A stretch of DNA of 64,000 nucleotides from Caldilineae bacterium (GTDB lineage: Bacteria; Chloroflexota; Anaerolineae; Epilineales; Epilineaceae), in assembly GCA_020634625.1 (NCBI GenBank), contig JACKBJ010000003.1, positions 143,773-207,772 on the forward strand, in the 5' to 3' direction. The first letter of the stretch is position 1; every line of letters begins with the position of its first letter. This document shows, one piece after another, positions 42,136 to 50,663 of this stretch. The notes beneath the pieces are model-generated. The model saw only the letters and a program-made list of their open reading frames with translations. It made no database searches and was not told the origin of the DNA. The position numbers and the translations under genes were made by a program.

Positions 42136-43230
42136 ATGCGCCCCCTCAGCTCCACTGCTCTCGTCTCGAGCCTGCTGATCGCCCTGACCGCCAGCCTGAG
42201 CCTCTTCGTTGTTGCCGCGCCCCTCCGCGCCGCTCCTTCCCCTCGGCCACCGGCAGACCTGCCGGACTGTCCTCCCGAATGGTCGGTGGGCGCCCGCTCG
42301 TCGGTGCACCCCACGGCCCTCCTCGTCGGCGAGTCGGCCCGCGTCACGATTCAGGTGTCAAGCACCTACACCCAGCGCCCCGAACCCCTACACATCGTCT
42401 TCGCCGTGGACGCGTCGCAGCATCTCGACGAACGCGAGATCCGAGAGGTCCGCGCGGTTCTGCTCGAGCTGGTTCGGCACCTCGACCTGCCCAACGATCC
42501 GGACACCCGCGTGGCACTGGTGGACGGCGCGGGCGGCGGCCGGACCCTGCTGCCCCTGGTCAACGACTCGGCGCGCGTGATCCAACGCATCGGAAGGCTC
42601 GAGGCGGGTGACGACGGGCCTCGGCTGCCGGAGGTCCTTCGGGAAGCCCATCGCGTGCTGCGCCAAGGCCGGCGTCTAAAGTATTGCCAGCAGCAGCTCG
42701 TCAATGAGATCGTCGTCCTCGTCTCGCCGGGGGCGGATCGACGCGACTGCATCGATGCGCTACGGGCGGCGAGGGGTCTGAAGAGCGAAGGCATCTTGCT
42801 GGTTACGGCCGATGCCAACGAACGCCCACGGGACAAGGGCTGCCTGCACGAGCTCGCCAGCTCTGCCCGCTACGCCTACCACATCCGGGAGCTCGGCCGG
42901 CTGATCCTCGTCTTCGTCCACATCCAGACCAACGTCACCCTGCGCCAGATGACGGTCGTCGAGACCCTCGCCGAGGGCGTCGAGTACGTGCCGCGCAGCG
43001 CTCGGCCGGACCTTACCACGATCGACCTCGCGACGGGGACCCTAACCTGGACGCTGAGCTTCGTTCCCAAAGTGCACGAACTCGGCTACGAGGTGAGGCT
43101 GAGTCGTGTCGGGCTGCAGCCCCTCAGCGAAGGTGCCCGGATCACCTGGCTCGATAACCGGAACAAGGGCAATTCGCTCGAGCTCGAGCCGGCCTGGGCC
43201 CAGGTCTTCGGCCCCGAGCCAGGGCCCTGA
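42136..43230 (+). CDS. secreted vWA-like domain protein (copy 2)
   Basis: 364 residues from the ATG at 42136 with AGGAGA upstream. The signal peptide is MRPLSSTALVSSLLIALTAS plus a second hydrophobic run. The vWA-like domain has HIVFAVDASQHLDEREI, TRVALVDGAGGGRTLLPLVND, EIVVLVSP and ILLVTADANE. Its metal loop D-A-S-Q-H lacks the second Ser, as in copy 1. Both end with 'TLTW.L.FVP', 'EGARITWLD' and 'WAQVFGPE'. Roughly half the residues match copy 1. This copy lies directly behind an IS66 end, so it may have arrived or moved with that element. Confidence 0.75.
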   Translation: MRPLSSTALVSSLLIALTASLSLFVVAAPLRAAPSPRPPADLPDCPPEWSVGARSSVHPTALLVGESARVTIQVSSTYTQRPEPLHIVFAVDASQHLDEREIREVRAVLLELVRHLDLPNDPDTRVALVDGAGGGRTLLPLVNDSARVIQRIGRLEAGDDGPRLPEVLREAHRVLRQGRRLKYCQQQLVNEIVVLVSPGADRRDCIDALRAARGLKSEGILLVTADANERPRDKGCLHELASSARYAYHIRELGRLILVFVHIQTNVTLRQMTVVETLAEGVEYVPRSARPDLTTIDLATGTLTWTLSFVPKVHELGYEVRLSRVGLQPLSEGARITWLDNRNKGNSLELEPAWAQVFGPEPGP

Positions 43231-43273
43231 GCGCGAGCTCGGAGATCCCCGTCGGGATCGTGCGCGCCCTTAG

Positions 43274-43513
43274 CGCCAATTCGATATCAGCGACCGCCAG
43301 ATCACGTCCAACTCGATTGACCAGGCACTGCGATATTCCTATGACAGCAGTGGGCTACTAGTCCGTGAGGATGTGTATTTTGGAGAGGCGCTTGAACAAC
43401 GTTCTCAATACACATACGGGTGCGAGTCACGACTGACCGAGGAGATCCACACTGACTTCGCAGTCGGGCTCATGACTGGGCGCCAGTATGAGTACATGTG
43501 CCCCTCGCAGTAA
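43274..43513 (+). pseudogene. C-terminal fragment of an EF-hand/YD-type secreted protein
   Basis: Open for 79 codons with no start codon: FDISDRQITSNSIDQALRYS, YDSSGLLVRED, RSQYTYGCES and a stop after EYMCPSQ. The ending resembles 'TATYEYGCSW' of the secreted protein at 31321-32622. Much lower in GC. It appears to be the tail of a deleted paralog. Confidence 0.55.
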
Positions 43514-43576
43514 GGGGCCGTCAAGCAATTTTCCGCGGCAACCGAGTGCCTTGTTGCGCCGACCGAATTGCGCAGA

Positions 43577-44384
43577 CTACCGATTTCTTGGCCCTTGATC
43601 TCCGAGCACCTCGTCGAGCACGCGCCGGGCGTCACGCCATGCGTTTGGGGCGTCGGCCTCGTGGCGAATGAGGATGAGTGCCTTCCACAAGGCCCAGCCG
43701 CGCGCCCGCACCCATGTCGCGTCGTCCATCGCCACGGCTCTTAGGAACGCCTCGCGCCCTGCGCCGTCCAAGAACGTCCATGCGATGGTCAAGTCACACG
43801 CGGGGTCGCCGACACCGCTCGAGCCGAAGTCGATCACTGCCGCCAGGCGGCCCTCGCGCACAAGCACATTATCCGCCGTGACGTCGCCATGGACCCACAC
43901 TCCCGGACCTTCCCACGCCGACGCCAGCGCGTCCTCCCACACCGCCTCCGCAGCGGCGGCGTCGATGCCCTCGGCGAGCGCTGCGATGGCATCGCGCACC
44001 TCATCGTCGTAGGTGGCGACCGGACCACCCCTGAAGAAGTTGTGTTCCCCTGCCGGCGGCCCTTCCGTGGCGTCGATGCGGTACAGCGCTCGCAGGAAGC
44101 CAGCCAGATCTCGGGCGAAGGTCTCGACTTCGACGACGTTCCGCGACGTCGCCCTCTCACCGTCCAGCCAACGGTAGACCGACCAGGGCCATGGGTAGCC
44201 CTCGGCTGGCTTGCCCATGGCGATGGGTGAGGGAATCGGCAGTGGAAGCAATGGCGCGAGGACGGGCAGCCATCTCTGCTCCTTCGCGACCTGGGCGACG
44301 TACCGGGCGCGGCTCGGCAGGCGCACCAGCAGGTCCGCACCCAGTCGGAAGGTGCGGTTGTCCCACCCACCTGGGTCCACGGCC
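43577..44384 (-). pseudogene. aminoglycoside-phosphotransferase-family gene, 3' part (cut by IS)
   Basis: Encodes the bulk of an APH-fold kinase: DNRTFRLGADLLVRLPSR (nucleotide loop region), VYRWLDGE, the catalytic VHGDVTADNVLV (Asp) and VIDFGSSGVGDPACDL (metal Asp). Without the IS it continues in frame with 45692-45783: 808 + 92 bp = 300 codons, giving a 299-residue protein of normal size. The N-terminal ~30 residues have been displaced. The ORF in this part, starting at ATG 44401, begins with IS sequence, so a truncated product is conceivable but would lack the N-terminal lobe edge. Substrate unknown; the kinase motifs only say that it phosphorylates a hydroxyl of a small molecule. Confidence 0.82.
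44375..44384. repeat. 10-bp target-site duplication (left copy)
   Basis: GTCCACGGCC, identical to 45682-45691 on the other side of the IS4-like element. Confidence 0.85.
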
Positions 44385-45681
44385 CTCACTGCCTGACACA
44401 TCGTCCTAGACGCCGGCCGGCGCGGTGTCGCCCATCAGCCATTCGAATCGGTTGAAGACCTTGAAGGAGATGCCGAAGCGGGTGAGCGGATCGGGGTCTG
44501 GAGCCGGGTTGAGATGAAGGCGCAGCTTGAACCGCTGGCCGAGCGCCGTGGCTCGTTGGTAGGCTCGGCAGCCGATCTGGAAGTAGCTGAGACCACGGCG
44601 GGAGTGGGCATCGACGAGCTCGCGCGCGCCGGACTCGACGAGGAACACCCCTTCCGAGACGGTGTAGAGTGTGGCGACGGCGAGGATCAAGAGCAGGCGA
44701 TCGACCTGCGCGGGAGCAACGAGATGGCTGGACTCCCAGTCGAAGCCGCCGGACTTGTCGTCGCGGAAGCTGTGCTCGATGTTCATCCTGCAGCGGTAAC
44801 AGGCTGCTACATGCAGCCCATCCGCTCGGTTCGAGGCGATGTACCAGACCTCGGCGTCGGGCTCGGGAGCCAACACAACAAAGACGTGGACCGGCCCGAA
44901 TCGCTTCTCGCCGAAGCCCGAGAGACGAACATCGTGCAGCCCGAAGACATCGCCCGGCGCGACATCGTAGTCGCTGAGCTTGCGGGTCCGGCCATTGGGG
45001 AGTTGGACCTTGCGGCTCCGCTTGAGTCGCAGGCCGAAGTCCCAGCCGGTGTCACGGCACCAGCGCATAAGCTCGACGCCGCCGAAGCCGCGATCGCCGA
45101 GCAGCATCACCGACTTGGTGCCGCTGAGCAGCGTGGCAGCGTCATCCAACAGCGGCCGGTAGTCCTCGAACGCCAAGGTGTGCCCCTGCGTCGCAAAGCT
45201 GCGCCAGACCAGCGGAATCGACCGGCCACGGAAGACCAGCGCGACGCGGCAGACCACGCATCGCCCTTTGGGGCTCGTCGTGTCGATGGCGACCAGCACG
45301 TCGCGCCCAGACCAGCTCTTGAGAGTCTGGACGATGAACGGGCGGTAGTACGCCGCGGGATCGACGTGCGGGTTGTTCAGGAATCGCCAGAGGCGACGCC
45401 AGCGACTTGCCGCCTTCGTATCGCCAGCGATCACCAGCGCCCAGCCGGTCAGCGAAACGTGGGAGGTCAGGAGCAGCGCGGTCACCGACCAGGCGAACAC
45501 GCGCAGCCGACGCAGATCTTCTCGCGGACAACCTTGGCGGACATGGCGGAGCACCGTAGAATGCGCGTTCAGGCTGGCGGACACCGTCGTCTCTCCTTGA
45601 GTGTGGTTCTGAGCAAACCCAACTCTACGGAGGTGGCGGCTTGTGCGCCAGCCTAGCTCTTATGTTCTGTCAGGCAGTGAG
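44385..45681 (-). mobile_element. complete IS4-family element, 1297 bp
   Basis: Terminal inverted repeats begin CTCACTGCCTGACA at both ends (14 bp identical), with target duplication GTCCACGGCC. One intact transposase gene on the minus strand. It interrupts the APH-like gene. Intact ends and exact duplication argue for a recent insertion. Confidence 0.9.
44406..45584 (-). CDS. IS4-family DDE transposase
   Basis: 392 residues, full length. DDE catalytic residues: Asp in VLVAIDTTSPKG, Asp in VMLLGDRGFGG, and the Glu in the Y(2)R(3)E(6)K signature, read as YRCRMNIEHSFRDDK. The N-terminal helical DNA-binding part includes SLTGWALVIAGDTKAASRW. No frameshift is visible. A fragment of a related transposase lies at 46060-46275. 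Confidence 0.93.
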   Translation of the reverse strand: MSASLNAHSTVLRHVRQGCPREDLRRLRVFAWSVTALLLTSHVSLTGWALVIAGDTKAASRWRRLWRFLNNPHVDPAAYYRPFIVQTLKSWSGRDVLVAIDTTSPKGRCVVCRVALVFRGRSIPLVWRSFATQGHTLAFEDYRPLLDDAATLLSGTKSVMLLGDRGFGGVELMRWCRDTGWDFGLRLKRSRKVQLPNGRTRKLSDYDVAPGDVFGLHDVRLSGFGEKRFGPVHVFVVLAPEPDAEVWYIASNRADGLHVAACYRCRMNIEHSFRDDKSGGFDWESSHLVAPAQVDRLLLILAVATLYTVSEGVFLVESGARELVDAHSRRGLSYFQIGCRAYQRATALGQRFKLRLHLNPAPDPDPLTRFGISFKVFNRFEWLMGDTAPAGV

Positions 45682-45691
45682 GTCCACGGCC
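45682..45691. repeat. 10-bp target-site duplication (right copy)
   Basis: GTCCACGGCC, the partner of 44375-44384. Confidence 0.85.
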
Positions 45692-45783
45692 TTAACGGCG
45701 CGGCCGGACCAGAGTGGAAACTGCTCTGCGATTAGCGCGGACACGAGATCAGTCGTGATCTCTACGTCACGCTCGTTACCCAT
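45692..45783 (-). pseudogene. aminoglycoside-phosphotransferase-family gene, 5' part
   Basis: The first ~31 codons from the ATG at 45783 (MGNERDVEITTDLVSALIAE, then QFPLWSGRAVKAVD). After the duplication the reading frame joins the 3' part exactly at the Val-Asp codons: ...KAVD + PGGWDNRTF. In the current DNA this part instead ends at a stop within the IS end. Confidence 0.8.
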
Positions 45784-45998
45784 TCCGCTGCCGTGGCTTG
45801 CGCCGCTCCGCTCCATCCGACGATCGGCGGCCCTTTCTGGCCCGTCAAGGACTATTCTGCGCAATTCGGCCCCAACTGCATCCGGCCAGACGGCCCGAGT
45901 CTCCTCGGCCGTGGCCGCTCTGTCCTCCTAGAACTGGGCCGTCTGACACTCGCATCGGCACCCTCGGTTGCCGTAGATCATTGCATACCGGCCCCGAA

Positions 45999-46056
45999 GC
46001 TACGCGATTACGTGCCTGGACGCAAGTGCGTCGCTGGGGACCGGCTGAACGCTTAC
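45999..46056 (-). repeat. IS66 left-end remnant
   Basis: Reverse complement begins GTAAGCGTTCAGCCGGTCCC and runs to ATCGCGTAGC, matching the left end of the element at 32641. Confidence 0.7.
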
Positions 46057-46059
46057 CAT

Positions 46060-46275
46060 CAACGCAACCCGAGAACGCCCTTTTCGGGCTCGTCGTGTCG
46101 TTGGCGACCGACGCGTGGCGTCCGGCACAGCTCTCCAGGAGCTCGACGATGAACGGGCGGTGGTACGCGTCGAGATCGATGAGCGGGTTGTCAAGAAGTA
46201 GCCTCAAGGGTCGCCAACGACGTGCCGCCTTCGTCCGCCAAGCGATCACCAGTGCCCAACCGGTCATCGAGCCAC
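46060..46275 (-). pseudogene. IS4-family transposase fragment
   Basis: Encodes MTGWALVIAWRTKAARRW, then NPLIDLDAYHRPFIVELL and NDTTSPKR, clearly homologous to the N-terminal third of the intact transposase at 44406 (SLTGWALVIAGDTKAASRW, DTTSPKG). The first catalytic Asp is Asn here (VANDTTS), and the rest of the gene is missing. An old insertion, next to the IS66 end. Confidence 0.78.
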
Positions 46276-46326
46276 TGCTGCTCGCGGCGGCCGTGACGGA
46301 CACGAATGCGGAGTCGAGGTTTGCGC

Positions 46327-47112
46327 TCAGGGCTGGTCCTCGTCTGGCTGGAGCCGTACAGCCTGCTCGGCCATCCACGCGGGCATGGGCGGCAGTAGCT
46401 CGGGCGTGAGCGGGGTGGCGGGAGCCTCGGCCGGCGCCTCCGTTTCGGCGGCGACCGGCGGTCGCCGCAGTGGTGGCGACGCGGGCCCGGCGCCCGTGAC
46501 CGCCTCCGCATCCGGAGGCCTGCCGGTGGTCAAGGCGCTGGCCAACTGCCGCATCGCTTCGGCGATCGTCACCACGTGCTCGGGGGAGCGCACGTAGCCG
46601 TACCGCACGACCTGGATTGCCTGATCGTCGATCTGGCCGCTCGGATGGGCTTCGAGGAAGCTCGCAACGGCGTGTCGCCGCTCGGCGTCGAGGAACGCCC
46701 GAATCTCCTGGGCCGACTCACCCTGGACCTTCACCAAGCGGTCGAAGCTCGGATCGCCGAGCTCTAGGTCGCTGAAGCCGAACATCGCCTTCAGGCTGTC
46801 GACGGCGCTCTGCAGTCGCAGCCGCAGGCTCACCGGGAGCGGGCGCTCGAAGCGCAGCGCGAACCGGGTCTCCGCCACCTCCCGGGTCCGACCCTTGTGG
46901 TACACCTTCCGGACATGCACCACGACGTGGACCCGATGCCCGTCGAGCCGGCCTTGCAGCCGGAGCTCCCAAGGGTCGAGCTCCAGCCCGAGCCGTGTCG
47001 CCGCCTCACGCCAGGCGACGCGGACCCGGTTGCGCTGGGTCCTGCTGGATCCGGCCAAGCCGCTCAGCAGCAGGCCGCCGACCACCGCCGCGCCGGCGAG
47101 CAGCTCGAGCAT
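46327..47112 (-). CDS. hypothetical protein with N-terminal membrane anchor
   Basis: 261 residues. An N-terminal hydrophobic helix (ELLAGAAVVGGLLLSGLAG) is followed by a globular region with a strand-rich segment (HVVVHVRKVYHKGR, ETRFALRFERPLPVSLRLRL), then a helical part and a Pro/Ala-rich tail (PPLRRPPVAAETEAPAEAP). High-GC codon use like the core genome, marking the right edge of the island. It ends 22 bp before the NYN-domain gene starts downstream on the same strand. Family unknown. Confidence 0.7.
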   Translation of the reverse strand: MLELLAGAAVVGGLLLSGLAGSSRTQRNRVRVAWREAATRLGLELDPWELRLQGRLDGHRVHVVVHVRKVYHKGRTREVAETRFALRFERPLPVSLRLRLQSAVDSLKAMFGFSDLELGDPSFDRLVKVQGESAQEIRAFLDAERRHAVASFLEAHPSGQIDDQAIQVVRYGYVRSPEHVVTIAEAMRQLASALTTGRPPDAEAVTGAGPASPPLRRPPVAAETEAPAEAPATPLTPELLPPMPAWMAEQAVRLQPDEDQP

Positions 47113-47133
47113 CCGGGGCCTCCGGCAGCGCCC

Positions 47134-47970
47134 TCAGCTGCGCAGGCTGACCTCGATGCCCAGGTCGCCGCGTCGGTTGACGCTGATCTGCTCGATCGAG
47201 TTCAGGTAGCTGGTCCAGTTCTTGAAGCCCAGCGCCTTCTCGCTGAAGTTCTCGAAGCCGGCCTCGCCCAGCAGCTCGCGCTTGAGCAGGGCGCTCTCGA
47301 GCGGCTCGCCGGCCTTCTCGAGGATGGCGATGATGGCCTCGGCCGGCGTGCGCTGGCGCGGCGGCGCGGCGGCACCGGTTCCCCGCCCGCGGCCGCGGCT
47401 GCGGCGGCGCGGCGGCGGGGTGACGATGTCGTCGTAGAACTTGAAGCGGTCGGCCAGCTCGATGACGTGGGCGGCCGTCGAGCCCTTGTCCGGCCCGATC
47501 ACCACCACGCTCTTGCCGTGGCTCTTGAGCTTGGTGATCAGCGGTCCGATGTCGCTGTCGCCGCTGACGATGGCGAAGTGGCTGATGTAGGGCCGCAGGA
47601 GCAGGCACTCCACCGCGTCGGCCGTCAGCAGGATGTCGGCGCCGTTCTTCTTGGACTGCGGCGTGCGGCGCCGGACGTGGATCATCTCCACGCCGTTGTC
47701 CTGCAGCTCGTGCTGGTAGCGGTGGAACTTTCGCTTGGACCAGTCGGCGTAGGCACGGCGGAAGATCACGCCGCCGAAGTTCTCCTCGATGAAGTCGACC
47801 ACCGGGTTGAGGTCGATCGCGCCTTCCTCGTGCCGCGGATCCTCGTCGAAGGCGATGACCAGGTTCTCGAAATCGACCAGCAGGGCCACATGGTCCTGGC
47901 TCTCACGGGCTGCGATGGGATTGCTCCTTGCTCGGGGCGCCGAGCGGCGCGGGGGTTCGATCGCGGTCAT
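47134..47970 (-). CDS. NYN-domain (LabA/DUF88) protein with C-terminal OST-HTH/LOTUS domain
   Basis: 278 residues. The NYN (PIN-like) nuclease fold runs ~25-170 with the metal-binding acidic residues: VALLVDFENL, GADILLTADAVECLL and FAIVSGDSDIGPLI. This is the group of bacterial LabA/DUF88 proteins, putative RNases. A basic linker (RRRSRGRGRG) leads to a ~75-residue helical OST-HTH/LOTUS domain (AEAIIAILEKAGEPLESALLK, ALGFKNWTSYL), which binds RNA in related proteins. Together they suggest RNA cleavage or binding. Confidence 0.87.
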   Translation of the reverse strand: MTAIEPPRRSAPRARSNPIAARESQDHVALLVDFENLVIAFDEDPRHEEGAIDLNPVVDFIEENFGGVIFRRAYADWSKRKFHRYQHELQDNGVEMIHVRRRTPQSKKNGADILLTADAVECLLLRPYISHFAIVSGDSDIGPLITKLKSHGKSVVVIGPDKGSTAAHVIELADRFKFYDDIVTPPPRRRSRGRGRGTGAAAPPRQRTPAEAIIAILEKAGEPLESALLKRELLGEAGFENFSEKALGFKNWTSYLNSIEQISVNRRGDLGIEVSLRS

Positions 47971-48042
47971 CCGAGCATAAGCGCGCGCCGTAGACGCGTC
48001 AAACGGCCGGGACGGGCGTTGGCGGTGCCCGAATCGGGGGCC

Positions 48043-48051
48043 TGCTATACT
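48043..48051 (+). promoter_or_regulatory. extended -10 promoter of the DUF1028 gene
   Basis: TGCTATACT, 74 bp before the ATG at 48125. A TTGGCG at 48019 is 21 bp away, longer than ideal. Confidence 0.5.
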
Positions 48052-48124
48052 GGCCGCGCCGGGGAGCGGCGCCGAGCCGCGTCATCCGGCCGAGCCGGCC
48101 CGCCCAGCCAAGACAGGAAGGGTC

Positions 48125-49132
48125 ATGCACCGACGCCAGCCCGAACGCCGCCGCCACCGGCCTGGCGCGCTCGCCCTCGCCCTGCTGGCCGCTGCGCTCG
48201 GCGCGCGACCGGCCGCCGCCGATACCTTCTCGATCGCCGCCGTCGACGTCGAGACCGGCCAGATCGGCAGCGCCGGCGCCAGCTGCGTCGGCCAGAGCCG
48301 CTTCTTCCCGGACGGCGCCTTCGTGCTCAGCGACATCCTGCCCGGCATCGGCGTGATCCACACCCAGGCCAGCTACGTCGCCGCCAATCAGCGAAACGCC
48401 CGCGCTCGGATGCTCGAAGGCCTGGCCCCGGAGGCGGTCGTCGCATGGCTCGCGGCCAACGACGTCCAAGGCGACCCGGGGCCCCGCCAGTACGGCATCG
48501 TCGACCTGCGGCGCGGCGGCCAGAGCGCGGCCTACACCGGCCCGACCTGCACCGACCACAAGGGGCACCGGACGGGGCCCGGCTACAGCATCCAGGGCAA
48601 CATCCTGGCCGGGCCCGAGATCCTCGACGGCATGCAGGCCGCCTACGTCGAGGGCCGGGGCGAGCTGGCCGAGCGCCTCATGGCGGCGCTCGAGGCGGCC
48701 AAGGTCGTCGGCGCCGACACGCGCTGCGCGGCGCGCGGGACCTCGTCCCAGTCCGCCTTCATCCGGGTCCTGCGGCCCCAGGACGGCACCGCCGCCTACC
48801 TATGGCTGGTCGTGCCCGACACGCCGCCCGGCGAGGACCCGATCGACCGCCTGCGCGCCGACTTCGATGCCTGGCGCCTCGCGCCGACCGTCACCCCCGG
48901 CCCGAGCCTGACGCCGCCGCCCAGCCCGACGCCCGACATGGGCCCGCCTCCGAGCGCCACGAGCCCGCCCGCGCGTACCTCGACGGCGCCGCCGCCGGTC
49001 CCGAGCGCCAGCCCGACGCCGAGCCCGCCGCCGCTCTACCTGCCGCGCCTGCTGGCCCCGAGACTCGGCCTCGCGCGCCTGCACCACGCGCTGGCCCGGC
49101 GCATCGCGCCGGCCGGGCGACCGGGGCGATGA
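48125..49132 (+). CDS. secreted DUF1028-family protein with Pro/Thr linker and YLPRLL motif
   Basis: 335 residues. A signal peptide ends near residue 33 (LALALLAAALGARPAAA). The DUF1028 domain, an Ntn-hydrolase-like fold, follows: TFSIAAVDVETGQIGSAGASC, GVIHTQASYV, GPTCTDHKGH, YSIQGNILAG. Its catalytic activity has not been established in general. The last ~90 residues are a Pro/Thr/Ser linker (TVTPGPSLTPPPSPTP) then PLYLPRLLAPRLG and a short basic tail, matching the hydrophobic motif near the linker of the giant RTX-like protein (FLPILLAKA). Confidence 0.85.
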   Translation: MHRRQPERRRHRPGALALALLAAALGARPAAADTFSIAAVDVETGQIGSAGASCVGQSRFFPDGAFVLSDILPGIGVIHTQASYVAANQRNARARMLEGLAPEAVVAWLAANDVQGDPGPRQYGIVDLRRGGQSAAYTGPTCTDHKGHRTGPGYSIQGNILAGPEILDGMQAAYVEGRGELAERLMAALEAAKVVGADTRCAARGTSSQSAFIRVLRPQDGTAAYLWLVVPDTPPGEDPIDRLRADFDAWRLAPTVTPGPSLTPPPSPTPDMGPPPSATSPPARTSTAPPPVPSASPTPSPPPLYLPRLLAPRLGLARLHHALARRIAPAGRPGR

Positions 49133-49151
49133 GCTGAGCGCCCCCACCCGC

Positions 49152-50663
49152 GTGCCCCCGCCTCGGCCGCCCGACGGCGCGCCCGGCCTGCCCCAGGCGC
49201 GCGAGATCGCCTGGCGCGACCCGGCCGCCTGCTACGCGGCCCTGGCCGCCGCCCTGCCCGGCCCCTCGGCCTTCCTCGACAGCGCCCTGGTAGAGCCGCG
49301 CCTCGGCCGCTACAGCTACGTCGCGGTCGACCCCTTCCGCCAGCTGCGCTTCGATGGCCGACGGGCCTTCGTCGATGGGCAGCCCGTCGCCGGCGACCCC
49401 TTCGCGATCCTGCGCGCCGAGCTGGCTCGGCACCCGATGGTCGGCCGCGCCGGCCTGCCGCCCTTCCAGGGTGGCGCCCTCGGCTGGCTGAGCTACGACC
49501 TCGGCCAGCAGCTCGAGCAGCTGCCCGATCCGCGCGACCCGAGCCGCCGCTTCGACGACCTGGCGCTGGGCCTCTACGACGGCCTGGTGGCCTTCGACCA
49601 CGTCCTCGGCCGGGCCTGGATCGTCGCCAGCGGCTTGCCGGAGGCCGAGCCCCTGGCGCGGGCCGCACGCGCCCGCGCCCGCATCGCCCGCTTCGCGCGG
49701 ATCCTGGACGCGGTGCCCCCCGAACCCGGGCCGGGCGCGACGCCGGACCCGGTCGCGCTCACCGGTCCACCGGCGGCCGTCGTGCCGCCCTCGGGCAGGG
49801 TCGCGCCGGTGCGCGTGCGCAGCAACTTCAGCCGACCGGCCTACCTGGCCGGCGTCCAGCGGGTGATCGACTACATTCTGGCCGGCGACATCTTCCAGGC
49901 CAACTTCACCCAGCGCTTCTCGGCCGAGCTGCCGGCCGGCGACTCGGCCTGGGCGCTCTACCGCCGCCTGCGCGTCGGCAACCCGGCGCCCTTCGCCGCC
50001 TTCCTCGACTGGGGCGAGCAGGTCATCGCCTCGGCCTCGCCCGAGCGCTTCCTGCGCCTGCGCGCCGGCGGCGAGGTGGAGACCCGGCCGATCAAGGGCA
50101 CCCGGCCGCGCGGCGCCACGCCGGCCGAGGACGCGGCCCTGGGCCGGGCGCTGCTGGCCAGCGAGAAGGACCGGGCCGAGAACGTCATGATCGTCGACCT
50201 GCTGCGCAACGACCTGTCGCGGGTCTGCCGGCCGCATTCGGTGGTCACGCCCGAGATCTGCGCCCTGGAGCGCTACGCCACCGTGCAGCACCTGGTCTCG
50301 GCGGTCGAGGGCCGGCTGGAGGCCGGGCGCGACGCCGTCGACCTGCTGCGCGCCAGCTTCCCCGGCGGCTCGATCACCGGCGCGCCCAAGATCCGGGCCA
50401 TGCAGATCATCGCCGAGCTCGAGCCGACGCGACGCGGGCCCTACTGCGGCAGCGTGGCCTGGCTCGGATTCGACGGGGCGATGGATTCGAGCATCATCAT
50501 CCGCAGCTTCTGCATCCGCGGTCGCCAGCTCAGCTTCCAGGCCGGCGGCGGCATCGTGGCCGACTCGGAGCCCGCCGCCGAGCACGCCGAGAGCCTGGAC
50601 AAGGCCGCCGCCCTGCTTCGCGCCCTGGGCGGCCGCCTCGAGGAGGAAGACGTCTCGTGTTGA
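49152..50663 (+). CDS. pabB: aminodeoxychorismate synthase component I
   Basis: 503 residues from a GTG at 49152. It converts chorismate and ammonia to 4-amino-4-deoxychorismate. Chorismate-binding motifs: AGDIFQANFTQRF, FLDWGEQVIASASPERFL, RPIKGTRPRG, AENVMIVDLLRNDLSRV, FPGGSITGAPKIRAMQII and PYCGSVAWLGFDG. The PIKGT motif, rather than a TrpE-type PIAGT, favours PabB. The glutaminase partner (pabA, 56046) and lyase (pabC, 56654) are both in the window, 5 kb downstream. No strong ribosome site was found. It overlaps the next gene by 7 nt. Confidence 0.9.
   Translation: MPPPRPPDGAPGLPQAREIAWRDPAACYAALAAALPGPSAFLDSALVEPRLGRYSYVAVDPFRQLRFDGRRAFVDGQPVAGDPFAILRAELARHPMVGRAGLPPFQGGALGWLSYDLGQQLEQLPDPRDPSRRFDDLALGLYDGLVAFDHVLGRAWIVASGLPEAEPLARAARARARIARFARILDAVPPEPGPGATPDPVALTGPPAAVVPPSGRVAPVRVRSNFSRPAYLAGVQRVIDYILAGDIFQANFTQRFSAELPAGDSAWALYRRLRVGNPAPFAAFLDWGEQVIASASPERFLRLRAGGEVETRPIKGTRPRGATPAEDAALGRALLASEKDRAENVMIVDLLRNDLSRVCRPHSVVTPEICALERYATVQHLVSAVEGRLEAGRDAVDLLRASFPGGSITGAPKIRAMQIIAELEPTRRGPYCGSVAWLGFDGAMDSSIIIRSFCIRGRQLSFQAGGGIVADSEPAAEHAESLDKAAALLRALGGRLEEEDVSC

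Larger units (their letters stand above)
45784..46326. other. IS debris upstream of the interrupted gene
   Basis: Apart from the two repeats below there is no gene. Base composition is mixed and several short ORFs here are frame shadows. Confidence 0.5.

Noticed and set aside
43577..44401. APH-like open frame starting at 44401 as a normal gene
   Set aside because: The ATG lies inside the IS4-like end, and the true N-terminus is at 45783. It is a disrupted gene.
45641..45931. Small plus-strand open frame at 45641 across the IS boundary
   Set aside because: It is antisense to the APH N-terminal part and has no protein-like composition.
29405..46056. Integron cassette array, since short genes alternate with repeats
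   Set aside because: The repeats match IS66 ends and a duplicated unit, not attC sites. No integrase is present and gene orientations are mixed.
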